Assembly: GCA_963724945.1 (NCBI GenBank)
Contig: CAVRWL010000003.1
Location: 868,001-932,000 of the forward strand
Source of the DNA: Hyphomicrobium_A sp963724945
GTDB lineage: Bacteria > Pseudomonadota > Alphaproteobacteria > Rhizobiales > Hyphomicrobiaceae
DNA length: 64,000 bases
Direction of reading: 5' to 3'
The first letter of the stretch is position 1. Every line of letters starts with the position of its first letter. The translations under genes and the position numbers were made by a program. Positions 36,650 to 45,054 of the stretch are shown here, piece by piece. The notes under the pieces are model-generated. The model searched no databases and had not been told where the DNA came from. It saw only the letters and a list, made by a program, of their open reading frames with translations.

Positions 36650-37126
36650 CTAGCGCCCATCTCCGCAGACGACCGTGCGCACCTGGCATTTCCTGCCAGA
36701 GCGCTGATCGCCGTTACAGCGCTGCAAGGCCAGCCTCTGCGCGTCCGCCGGCGTCAGCCCGCCACCGGCATAGGTGACCTTGCGCGCTTCACCCACGTGG
36801 AAGGTCGCGATCGCCGCGCACAATCCGTCGCGCACGCTGACGAGCTCGCAGCGGCCGCGCTTGAATTCGGAGCACTCGGCGAGCACCTTGGCCTCGACCT
36901 TCGCCTTGGACGGGGACTTCCACGCCGAGGCGAACGAGCCGTCGGCGGTGAAGGCGATGGCGCCGAACAACTCGGGCGCGGGCTCGACCCACGGCGCCGG
37001 CGATTGCGGTAACCGAGAGGGCACCTGCTCGCCCGGTTGCGCGCTAGGCGCCGTGAGCGGCACGAGCAGCAAGGCTGCGGCCAGCGGCAGGCATCGATGG
37101 CGGGGTCTTGGCGGGAGAGGAATCAA
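36650..37126 (-). CDS. DUF4189-type exported protein
   Basis: About 158 residues if TTG 37126 is the start; no better ATG is in frame before the MoeB gene. A hydrophobic export signal (LPLAAALLLVPLTAPSAQ) leads into a Pro-rich linker and a DUF4189-like domain: LFGAIAFTADGSFASAWKSP, then KVEAKVLAECSEFKRGRCEL and LALQRCNGDQRSGRKCQVRT. Paired cysteines are consistent with a periplasmic disulfide-bonded fold. The role is unknown. It lies 19 bp after the moeB stop on the same strand and may be co-transcribed with it. The start codon is the weakest part of this call. Confidence 0.65.
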   Translation of the reverse strand: MIPLPPRPRHRCLPLAAALLLVPLTAPSAQPGEQVPSRLPQSPAPWVEPAPELFGAIAFTADGSFASAWKSPSKAKVEAKVLAECSEFKRGRCELVSVRDGLCAAIATFHVGEARKVTYAGGGLTPADAQRLALQRCNGDQRSGRKCQVRTVVCGDGR

Positions 37127-37145
37127 GGCCGTCGGGCTCGCGGGA

Positions 37146-38000
<855 letters not shown>

Positions 38001-38102
38001 TTGTCCTGATAGTATCGCGTCCGCGTGGGGGCCGTCCAGGATGGGTGCTACGGAGTGCTCTTGCCGCGCGCTCGCGAGTATTGCGGTTAACCGGAGGCGG
38101 AT

Positions 38103-39278
38103 GTGGGGGCGGACAGAGCGCGGCAGGTGGTGCTCGACTATCGGGCGGTTGCGGGCAAGATCTTGAAGGGCGCCAAGCGGGCCAGGAGTGGGTCGAAGGA
38201 CGTATCCCCGATCGCCAATGTCTCGGGCGTCGCCGCGGTCGGCGACGATTTGTGGACGGCCCCGGACGAAGGGGCGGCCATCGAGCGGCTGACGCGCGAT
38301 GGATTGGGCTACGGCAAAGCGCGCAGTTGGGATCTCGCCCAGCTCTTCCCGGCGTACGCCGCGGTATGCGGGAAGGCGAAAAGAGCCGGCAAGGCTCAGA
38401 AGAAGAAAGGCCGCGAGGCGGATCTCGAGAGCCTTGCCTTTGATCCGGAGCGGCGGCGACTGTGGGTGGCCGGCTCGCATTGCCGCGGGCGCGGCAGCAT
38501 GGACAAGGTGGCCCCGCAGACGCTGCGCAAAGGCGTTACCCGCAGCCTCGATGCAGAGCCAACGCGCACGCTTCTAGGCTTCGTGCCGCTGACGGCTGCC
38601 GGCGAGCCGGAGCCGGGTAAGGGATTGGCGTTGCCTTTCGGAGATACGAGGGGGAGTTTGCGTGCTGTGGTGAAGGCGGACGACGGATACCTCGCCGAGG
38701 CGCTCAAGTGGCCCGCCAAAGAGAACGGCCTCGACATCGAGGGGATTGCGGTCAAGGACGATCAGGTCCTGCTCGGCTTGCGCGGGCCGGCCGCGGGCGG
38801 TTTCGCCATCATCATGCGCCTCAGCGTGAAGATCGGCGCCAAGCGCCTCGCGCTGCGCAAGCGCAAGGGCGCGCGCTATCTTCTGAGCTTTCTCGAGCTC
38901 AACGGGCTCGGCGTGCGCGATCTCTTCCGCGTCGGCGACGACGTCTTGGTGCTCGCCGGGCCGACCATGGATCTCGATGCGCCCTTTGCGCTCTACCGCT
39001 GGCGCGGTGCCTTTCTACGAAGGACGGCTGACGAGCGGATCGAGCCGGACGGTGAGCGGCTCGAGTTCCTGTTCGATTTCCCCGCGCCCAAGCGCAATGT
39101 TGAAAGCGGTCGCCCGGAGCCGCATGAGCGGCCGGAAGGAATCGCCGTCGTCGGTGCCGGAAAGCTGCTCATCGTGCATGACAGGCCGTCTACCTGGCGC
39201 CTGCAACCCAAGGGCACGCTCAAGGCCGATCTCATCGAACTCGCACGCTCGAGCAAGTTGCGCCGCCCCGTTGCCTGA
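38103..39278 (+). CDS. DUF3616 family protein
   Basis: A 391-residue protein starting at GTG 38103 with GGAGG well placed upstream; an overlapping ATG at 38101 is out of frame. The sequence has beta-propeller-like repeats: ESLAFDPERRRLWVAGSHC, ENGLDIEGIAVKDDQVLLGL then RGP, and GLGVRDLFRVGDDVLVLAG, and ERPEGIAVVGAGKLLIVHD near the end. ENGLDIEGIA is a segment I associate with DUF3616. No signal peptide is visible, so cytoplasmic location is likely. Function is unknown. It is divergent from moeB and converges on the DUF6569-like gene. Confidence 0.8.
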   Translation: MGADRARQVVLDYRAVAGKILKGAKRARSGSKDVSPIANVSGVAAVGDDLWTAPDEGAAIERLTRDGLGYGKARSWDLAQLFPAYAAVCGKAKRAGKAQKKKGREADLESLAFDPERRRLWVAGSHCRGRGSMDKVAPQTLRKGVTRSLDAEPTRTLLGFVPLTAAGEPEPGKGLALPFGDTRGSLRAVVKADDGYLAEALKWPAKENGLDIEGIAVKDDQVLLGLRGPAAGGFAIIMRLSVKIGAKRLALRKRKGARYLLSFLELNGLGVRDLFRVGDDVLVLAGPTMDLDAPFALYRWRGAFLRRTADERIEPDGERLEFLFDFPAPKRNVESGRPEPHERPEGIAVVGAGKLLIVHDRPSTWRLQPKGTLKADLIELARSSKLRRPVA

Positions 39279-39288
39279 GGGGCGGCGC
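39260..39288. terminator. Hairpin spanning the DUF3616 stop codon
   Basis: GCGCCGCCCC (39260-39269) and GGGGCGGCGC (39279-39288) pair perfectly around a nine-base loop that contains the TGA stop. It sits between two converging genes, where a bidirectional terminator would be useful, but no T tract follows on either side. Confidence 0.4.
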
Positions 39289-39314
39289 GCCGATCGCAGC
39301 GCTATCGCTGAGCG

Positions 39315-40385
39315 TCACTTCGCCAGATAGCTGCGGTGCACCCAGGCCCCGCTGCTGCTCTGCGCCTCGACGAAGAGGGATTTGTCCGCATCGCGCACCT
39401 CTTGGCGCGACAGATCGTTGACGACTTGATCCTCCGCCTTCGGCTTCTCGGCCGCGGCCAAGAATTGTGCGACGCTGTCCGTGCTCGGCGCCGATGCTGT
39501 CGTCGCGTCGGTCTTGTCGCCGATCGCCTCCGTGACGCCGGCGGTCAGCTGCTTTTCCCACATCTTGCGGAAAAGCGCGTTCGAGGGATAGACGTCGGCT
39601 GAGCTGATGCGCCCGTTGATCGCCAGCGCGTAGCCGACGATATCATCCTCCTTCGTGCCGCGATCCTGCAGCGCCTTGATGTAGCCGGCGCGCGCCTCTT
39701 TCAGCTTCTCGTTCTCGAGCGAGAGCTGCAGGCTCGTCGCCGAGCGCGGAGAGGCGACGGGGGCGCTCAGCTCGTCCGATAGCCGCATCTGCGTCGCGGC
39801 GACCGAATTCCACACCTCACCCTGGCGCACGTATGTGCCGCCGCTCGTGTAGGCGGCGACGCCTCCATGCGCGGAGTTGGCGGGCTCGGGGGCGGCCTCG
39901 ATCGGCGCGCGCATGGCGAGCTTGGCCTCGCGCGAGGGCAGAGCCTCGGTCGCGCTCGAGAACGCAACTGCGCTTTCGGCGCCGCGCGCCGACCAGCGGC
40001 CGTGCTCGACGCAGAAGGCTGCAAGCGCGACCTCGCCGGATTTGGGCGGCAGTATGAAGCTCATGGCGAGCACGCGGTCCTGACGCCCGCCCTTCACGAT
40101 GTCGCCGGACTGGATGAAGATGTCCTCGCTGCCCGTGTTCTCGATCTTGAGCTCGTTGACGGCGCCGGTCTCCAGCACGCGCACTGAGCCCTTCTCGAGC
40201 GCCTCTTGCAGGGTGAGCGGAACGGGCCCCGGCGCGCTCTTGCCGTGAATGAAATAGACGGCGAGGTTCTCATGAGCGTAGGGACCCGAGATGCGGGTCG
40301 GTGGCTCGGCGAGCGCTGTGCGCGCTGCCGCGCCGGCAAAGCCGAAGACCGCAAGACCAGCCGCAACGTAGGAAAGCATTTGCAT
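39315..40385 (-). CDS. Exported DUF6569/ARPP-1-like protein
   Basis: A 356-residue protein with a signal peptide (MQMLSYVAAGLAVFGFAGAA, cleavage near ALAEP) and a GGGAG ribosome-binding site. The domain begins PYAHENLAVYFIHGKS and includes LTLQEALEKGSVRVLETGAV, IENTGSEDIFIQSGDIVKGG and RQDRVLAMSFILPPKSG. These correspond in order to the remembered pattern of ARPP-1 (DUF6569) domains, in which a GxxVxGxxQ-type loop is conserved. The C-terminal part (QLTAGVTEAIGDKTDA and SSSGAWVHRSYLAK) is specific. Biochemical function is not established to my knowledge. Export to the periplasm is the firmest inference. Confidence 0.75.
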   Translation of the reverse strand: MQMLSYVAAGLAVFGFAGAAARTALAEPPTRISGPYAHENLAVYFIHGKSAPGPVPLTLQEALEKGSVRVLETGAVNELKIENTGSEDIFIQSGDIVKGGRQDRVLAMSFILPPKSGEVALAAFCVEHGRWSARGAESAVAFSSATEALPSREAKLAMRAPIEAAPEPANSAHGGVAAYTSGGTYVRQGEVWNSVAATQMRLSDELSAPVASPRSATSLQLSLENEKLKEARAGYIKALQDRGTKEDDIVGYALAINGRISSADVYPSNALFRKMWEKQLTAGVTEAIGDKTDATTASAPSTDSVAQFLAAAEKPKAEDQVVNDLSRQEVRDADKSLFVEAQSSSGAWVHRSYLAK

Positions 40386-40504
40386 GGCAACTCCCTTTCC
40401 GGATTGAGCCAGAAGAGAGTTGCGGTCTTAGCGGAGCTTTGCGGCCCGACCTCGGTGATCGCGTGACGGCACGAGGGGCTTGCGATGGCCGGATCGTGGC
40501 GGAT

Positions 40505-41500
40505 CTAGACCGCGGGCTCCGCGAAAAGATCGCTCGAGAAGTAGCGCTCCGCACTCGATGGCGCGAACGTCACGATGGTCTTGCCGGCCATCTCCGGGCG
40601 CTCCGCGAGCGTGAGCGTCGCGGCGAGGTTTGCTCCCGTCGAGATGCCGCCGGGAATGCCCTCGACCTTGGCCAGCATGCGTGCGACCTCGAAGGCCATC
40701 TCGCTCGACACCGTGACGATCTCGTCGATGAAGCTCGTGTCGAGGATCGAAGGGATGAAGCCCGCGCCGATGCCCTGGATCTTGTGCGGCCCGCGCGGCT
40801 GGCCGGAGAGCACCGGGCTCGTCGACGGCTCCACGGCGATGATCTTGAGGCTCGGCTTCAACGGCTTCAGCGCGCGCGCGCAGCCCGTCAGCGTTCCCCC
40901 GGTGCCGACGCCGATGACGAGCGCGTCGACCTTGCCGCCGGTGTCGTTCCAGATCTCCTGCGCCGTCGTCAGCTCGTGCACGAGCGGGTTGGCGGGATTG
41001 TCGAACTGCCCCGGAATGACGGCGTCGGGGATCGTCTTGGCGAGCTCGGCGGCGCGCTCCACGGCGACGGGCATGCCGCCCGCTGCGGGCGTCAGCACCA
41101 GCTCGGCGCCGAGGTGCGTCAGGATCTTGCGGCGCTCCATCGACATCAACTCCGGCATGACGAGGATCAGCCGGTAGCCGCGCGCCGCCGCCACGAAGGC
41201 GAGACCGATGCCGGTGTTGCCGGAGGTGGGCTCGACGAGGACGGTCTTGCCGGGCGTGATTCGTCCCTGCGCCTCGAGCGAGTCGATCATGGCGACGCCG
41301 ATGCGGTCCTTCACCGAGGAGAGCGGATTGAAGAATTCGAGCTTCATCAGGATGTCGGCCTTGCTCTTGGCCGCCGCCATGATCTTCGACAGGCGCACGA
41401 GCGGGGTATGCCCGATCGTCTCTGCAATCGAATCATAAACGCGGCCGCGCCCCCACGTCTTGGTGGCGGCCAGAGTTTTGATCTCGGATATGTCGTTCAT
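40505..41500 (-). CDS. cysK: Cysteine synthase A (O-acetylserine sulfhydrylase)
   Basis: A 331-residue PLP-dependent enzyme that makes cysteine from O-acetylserine and sulfide. The PLP lysine is Lys 64 in FNPLSSVKDRIGVAM. The PTSGNTGIGLAFVAA loop, GVGTGGTLTGCARAL phosphate-binding loop and PGGISTGANLAATL follow in order. HKIQGIGAGFIPSILD is characteristic of CysK. Start ATG 41500 (MNDISEIKTLAATK) has GGCAGGA just upstream; the 20-residue longer frame is discarded. Slightly longer than the usual 310-320 residues because of its N-terminus. Confidence 0.95.
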   Translation of the reverse strand: MNDISEIKTLAATKTWGRGRVYDSIAETIGHTPLVRLSKIMAAAKSKADILMKLEFFNPLSSVKDRIGVAMIDSLEAQGRITPGKTVLVEPTSGNTGIGLAFVAAARGYRLILVMPELMSMERRKILTHLGAELVLTPAAGGMPVAVERAAELAKTIPDAVIPGQFDNPANPLVHELTTAQEIWNDTGGKVDALVIGVGTGGTLTGCARALKPLKPSLKIIAVEPSTSPVLSGQPRGPHKIQGIGAGFIPSILDTSFIDEIVTVSSEMAFEVARMLAKVEGIPGGISTGANLAATLTLAERPEMAGKTIVTFAPSSAERYFSSDLFAEPAV

Positions 41501-41623
41501 AGCGGTCCTGCCCATGTGGTCGGTGCGCGATGAGGGGTGTGAATGGCGTTCTCGCCGCAAACGTCGCCGCTCTATAAGCGCACGTTGGGGTAAAGTCGTT
41601 CTAAGTCAAGCCGGATTGGGGCT

Positions 41624-42211
41624 TTATCGCTTAACCGCGGCGCGGCCGCGCGAACGAGTTTTCACCGGAGCTGACTGCGGGGGCATGGCTTTCTTTTTTG
41701 GCGGCGCTTTGACGGGCTGTTTTGCCGGCGCTGCGTTGGACTTCCCAGTAGAGCCGAAACCGCCATCGCCGCGCGCCGTCTCGGAGAGCGCATCCACCTC
41801 GACGAGCTCTGCGTGAGCGACGGGATTCACTACCAGCTGCGCGATGCGCTCGCCGCGGCGGATCTCGAAGGGCGCATGGCCCAAGTTCGCCAGAACGACG
41901 CCGACCTCGCCGCGATAGTCGCTGTCGATCGTGCCGGGACTGTTGAGGACCGCGATGCCGTAGTTGAGCGCCAGGCCCGAGCGCGGCCGCACTTGCGCCT
42001 CGAAGCCTGCCGGCAGCTCGAGCACGAGGCCGGTCGGCACCAGCGCGCGTGCGCCGGGTGCGAGGGTCAGCGGGTGCTGCGTGTCGAGCGCGGCGAGGAG
42101 GTCGAGCCCGGCTGCGCCCTTCGACTGGTAGGTGGGCAGGGGCAAGCCGATCGCGTGCTTGAGGCGGACGATGCGCACGCGAACCCGGCCGGCTGGGCGG
42201 GGTGTCGTCAT
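41624..42211 (-). CDS. dut: dUTP diphosphatase with a Lys/Pro/Ala-rich C-terminal tail
   Basis: A 195-residue trimeric dUTPase that keeps uracil out of DNA and supplies dUMP. All five family motifs are visible: GAAGLDLLAA (1), RPRSGLALN (2), LNSPGTIDSDYRGEVGV (3, with the catalytic Asp), RGERIAQLVV (4) and the C-terminal GDGGFGSTGKS (5). A further 40 residues (AAPAKQPVKAPPKKKAMPP onward) extend past motif 5, which normally ends the protein. ATG 42211 overlaps the coaBC stop as ATGA, so translation is probably coupled. Coenzyme A and nucleotide genes commonly sit together as coaBC-dut. Confidence 0.95.
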   Translation of the reverse strand: MTTPRPAGRVRVRIVRLKHAIGLPLPTYQSKGAAGLDLLAALDTQHPLTLAPGARALVPTGLVLELPAGFEAQVRPRSGLALNYGIAVLNSPGTIDSDYRGEVGVVLANLGHAPFEIRRGERIAQLVVNPVAHAELVEVDALSETARGDGGFGSTGKSNAAPAKQPVKAPPKKKAMPPQSAPVKTRSRGRAAVKR

Positions 42212-43572
42212 TCGGCCGCCGCCGACGATCGCCGCAAATGCTCGGCCGCGCGCAGCATCAAGCGTTGCGCGACCTCGTCCTTGCTCATGGGCGGCCAGTT
42301 CTCCGCGCCGGCGGGGGTTACGAAGTGCACGGTGTTGCTGTCGCCGCCGAGCACGCCCCATTCCGGCGAGACGTCGTTGGCGACGATCCAATCGGCCCCC
42401 TTGGTCTGAAGCTTCAGGGCCGCATAGGCGACGACGTCCGCCGTCTCCGCGGCAAAACCGATGACGAGCGCAGGGCGCTGCGGGGACGCCTTGGCGACGG
42501 TGGCGAGGATGTCGGGGTTCTCCACGAGCTCGAGCGCGTGCATGTCTCCCGACTTCTTCATCTTCTGGCGCGGCGTGCTGGCAGGGCGCCAGTCGGCGAC
42601 GGCGGCGGCGAAGACGGCGATGTCCGCGGGCAGGCTGTGCTCGACCGCGTGCAGCATCTCCTCGGCGGTATTGACGTGGAGGACGGCCACGTCCGGCGGG
42701 TCGGGCAGCGCCACTGGGCCCGTCACGAGCGTGACGCGCGCACCGAACGCGGCCGCGGCCCTGGCGATGGCGTGGCCCTGCTTGCCGGAGGAGCGGTTGG
42801 CGATGTAGCGCACCGGATCGATCGGCTCGTGCGTGGGTCCGCTCGTCACCAGCACATGGCGGCCGGCGAGGGGGCGGCTTGTGTGCGGTGCGGCGACGGG
42901 ATGCGAGCTGGGCTCGTTGAAAGGCAGTCTGGCGGCCGCCAGGGCATCCTGCACCTCGGCGAGACGGCGCAGGTTGGCCTCGCTGCGCTCAGGCCCCGTG
43001 TGCAGCGAGGCGACCGTGTGCGAATTGCCGTCGGCGAGGATCTCTCTTGCCGCTGCGATGATCTCGGGCACCTCCGCGAGCCGCCCTGGGCCTGCCTCAT
43101 CGCGCTCGGCCATCTCGCCGGTGTTGGGGCCGACGAAGTGGACCCCGTCGTGCTTCAGCTGGGCGACGTTGCGCTGCGTCGGCGCGCTGAGCCACATGCG
43201 CGGGTTCATGGCGGGCGCCGCCAGCACCGGCCTGTCGGTCGCAAGCAGAATCGTTGAGGCGAGATCGTCGGCATGGCCGCCCGCCATCTTGGCGAGCAGA
43301 TCGGCCGTTGCCGGGGCGACGATGACGAGATCGGTCTCGCGCGACAAACGTATGTGCCCGATCTCTTGCTCGTCGCCGAGATCGAAGAGGTCGGTGAAGA
43401 CCTTCGCGTTGGTGAGGGCGCCGAGCGAAAGCGGCGTGACGAACTGGGTAGCGGCCCGGGTCAGCACGGCGCGCACGGACGCCCCCTCCTCGCGCAGGCG
43501 GCGCACGAGGTCGAGGCACTTGTAGGCGGCAATGCCGCCGCCGATGACGAGCAAAATGCGTTGTTGCTTCAC
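42208..43572 (-). CDS. coaBC: Phosphopantothenoylcysteine decarboxylase/phosphopantothenate-cysteine ligase (CoaBC)
   Basis: A 454-residue bifunctional enzyme of coenzyme A synthesis. The N-terminal flavoprotein domain (CoaC, about 1-180) has LLVIGGGIAAYKCLDLVRRL, the His in GHIRLSRETDLVIVAPATAD and PAMNPRMW. The CoaB domain (from about 230) has VLVTSGPTHEPIDPVRYIAN, RSSGKQGHAIARA, AAVADWRP and the Lys in ADWIVANDVS. The linker (GNSHTVASLHTGPERSEANL and on, about 180-230) is about 50 residues longer than in E. coli CoaBC. The start is ATG 43572. It overlaps dut by four bases. Confidence 0.96.
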   Translation of the reverse strand: MKQQRILLVIGGGIAAYKCLDLVRRLREEGASVRAVLTRAATQFVTPLSLGALTNAKVFTDLFDLGDEQEIGHIRLSRETDLVIVAPATADLLAKMAGGHADDLASTILLATDRPVLAAPAMNPRMWLSAPTQRNVAQLKHDGVHFVGPNTGEMAERDEAGPGRLAEVPEIIAAAREILADGNSHTVASLHTGPERSEANLRRLAEVQDALAAARLPFNEPSSHPVAAPHTSRPLAGRHVLVTSGPTHEPIDPVRYIANRSSGKQGHAIARAAAAFGARVTLVTGPVALPDPPDVAVLHVNTAEEMLHAVEHSLPADIAVFAAAVADWRPASTPRQKMKKSGDMHALELVENPDILATVAKASPQRPALVIGFAAETADVVAYAALKLQTKGADWIVANDVSPEWGVLGGDSNTVHFVTPAGAENWPPMSKDEVAQRLMLRAAEHLRRSSAAAE

Positions 43573-43730
43573 GTGGATTTACTGTTGCTGGTTTGCTCGG
43601 AGACGGACACTAGCACAAGAGCGAGCGTCCAGGGTTAAGTGGGCCGATCATGCCTCATTTCTGCGCTCTGTATATGCTCTATTGCCCCAATTCGAGGCCG
43701 CTTTGGGAGAGCGCCGATAAGAGGTGTGAG

Positions 43731-44390
43731 TTGCGGGAATTCACGCGCATTGCGGCGTTGGCCGCCCTGCTTCTTTTTGGCCTGCTTTTTATCGGCGTCG
43801 GCGGGGTGCTCGCCGCAGCCCAAGATCCCGCGGTCGACTGCCTGAGCGGGGACAACGAGCGCCGCATCAGCGGCTGCTCGGTGCTGATAGACACTCCCGG
43901 GCTGCCAGTCGAGCAGCTGAGCCTGGCGCATGGTTTGCGCGGGCTCGCCTATTCCCTGAAAGGGCAATACGCGCGCGCGCTCGCCGACTACGACAACGCT
44001 ATCAAGCTCAATCCCGACTTCGCCGTCGCGCTCAACAATCGGGCGTGGGTGTATTTCAAGCTGGGGCGCATGGCGGAAGGGGCCGATGACGTCGAGCGGG
44101 CGCTGCGCCTGGCCCCTGGCAGCCCTTATGCTCTCGATACGCGTGCCCACATCCGGCAGGCCGGGGGCAACGCGGCGCAGGCCCTCGCCGACTACGAGCT
44201 CGCCATGCGCTATGGCGGCAGCACGATTGTCCGCCTCTACCAGTGCGGGTTGCGCGCCCAGGGCCTCTATTTCGGCGCGCTCGACGGCATCTATACGCGC
44301 GCGGTGAGTCGCGCGTTGCGCGCGTGCACCGCCGCCTCCTATTGCGATCCACTCCCCGCGGACGACGACTGCACACCGTCGGTCTCGTGA
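43731..44390 (+). CDS. TPR-repeat protein, exported or membrane-anchored
   Basis: A 219-residue protein if TTG 43731 is the start, which has GAGG six bases upstream and gives a clean signal sequence (RIAALAALLLFGLLFIGVGG). A longer frame from ATG 43650 lacks a good ribosome-binding site. The mature part has TPR helices: LAHGLRGLAYSLKGQYARAL, ADYDNAIKLNPDFAVALNNR, AWVYFKLGRMAEGADDVERA and LRLAPGSPYALDTRAHIRQA. The C-terminal region (LRAQGLYFGALDGIYTRAVS) resembles a peptidoglycan-binding-like helix pair and has several Cys. TPRs mediate protein contacts; the partner is unknown. It is divergent from coaBC. Confidence 0.85.
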   Translation: MREFTRIAALAALLLFGLLFIGVGGVLAAAQDPAVDCLSGDNERRISGCSVLIDTPGLPVEQLSLAHGLRGLAYSLKGQYARALADYDNAIKLNPDFAVALNNRAWVYFKLGRMAEGADDVERALRLAPGSPYALDTRAHIRQAGGNAAQALADYELAMRYGGSTIVRLYQCGLRAQGLYFGALDGIYTRAVSRALRACTAASYCDPLPADDDCTPSVS

Positions 44391-44780
44391 GCGGCCCCCG
44401 ATGCGTTGCGTCGTCAATCGTCTTTCGCAGCTTTCAACGGTTAAATCGCTGCAGTGCATCAGAAATATGAAAGCAAGATCGCTTGACGCTCGCACCGGCC
44501 TCGCACATTGTCCCGGGGCCGCCGAATCATGGACCGGTCTGGCGGTTCTCAAAAAAGCGAATAAGGTCCAAGTCTAGGGAGAGGATCCCGGGCGGGGGGA
44601 TGCCGCCGAGTATCGCCCCGCCTTCTCACCCGTCCGCCATCCGTCGCCACCCATCCGTTCCGTCGCCATGTCCTTGTGGCCATGTCCTTGTCGCAAACGC
44701 CCGTAAGCTTGATCGCCGCAAGCTGACGGGGCACGGTCCACCGTCCGTCGCGATGCGGGCCAGGAAACGGGGGAGGCACG
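44391..44780. other. Intergenic region upstream of the symporter operon
   Basis: About 390 bp with no supported gene. TTGACG at 44483-44488, a 17-bp spacer and CATTGT at 44506-44511 form a plausible but weak-minus-10 promoter toward the symporter genes. A 13-bp direct repeat (GCCATGTCCTTGT at 44666-44678 and again about 14 bp later) lies downstream of it. A GC-rich stem near 44593-44622 could also form. No RNA gene or riboswitch is recognised. Confidence 0.4.
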
Positions 44781-45053
44781 GTGGCAAGCAGTCCCGATCG
44801 CTCTGAAGGCGCCAAGGCTAAAGACGCCAAGCCTTGGCGCCGGCGCTTTCCCGTCATCGCGCTGCTCGCTTGGGCGGTCTTCGCCTTCGCTGCTCCGCGC
44901 CTCGCACAGTCGCTCAATGCGGTCGACGTCTTTGCGGTCCCGCTTGGCTTCTTCATGGTGGCGCAAGGCTCGCTCATCGCCTTCCTCATCGTTGCCGTCC
45001 TGTCGGCCCGTCGGCAGGACAGGATCGAAGGCCTCCGCAACGAGGAGCGGTAG
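44781..45053 (+). CDS. DUF4212-type small subunit of a sodium/solute symporter
   Basis: A 90-residue membrane protein starting at GTG 44781 with GGGAGG close upstream. Two membrane helices are visible: FPVIALLAWAVFAFAAPRLA and VFAVPLGFFMVAQGSLIAFL. The PLGFF motif after the first loop and the immediate position before a sodium/solute symporter gene are typical of DUF4212 subunits. It probably assists assembly or activity of the large subunit in the inner membrane. The downstream start at 45055 follows after a two-base gap including the stop context, so the pair is translationally coupled. Confidence 0.88.
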   Translation: MASSPDRSEGAKAKDAKPWRRRFPVIALLAWAVFAFAAPRLAQSLNAVDVFAVPLGFFMVAQGSLIAFLIVAVLSARRQDRIEGLRNEER

Positions 45054-45054
45054 A

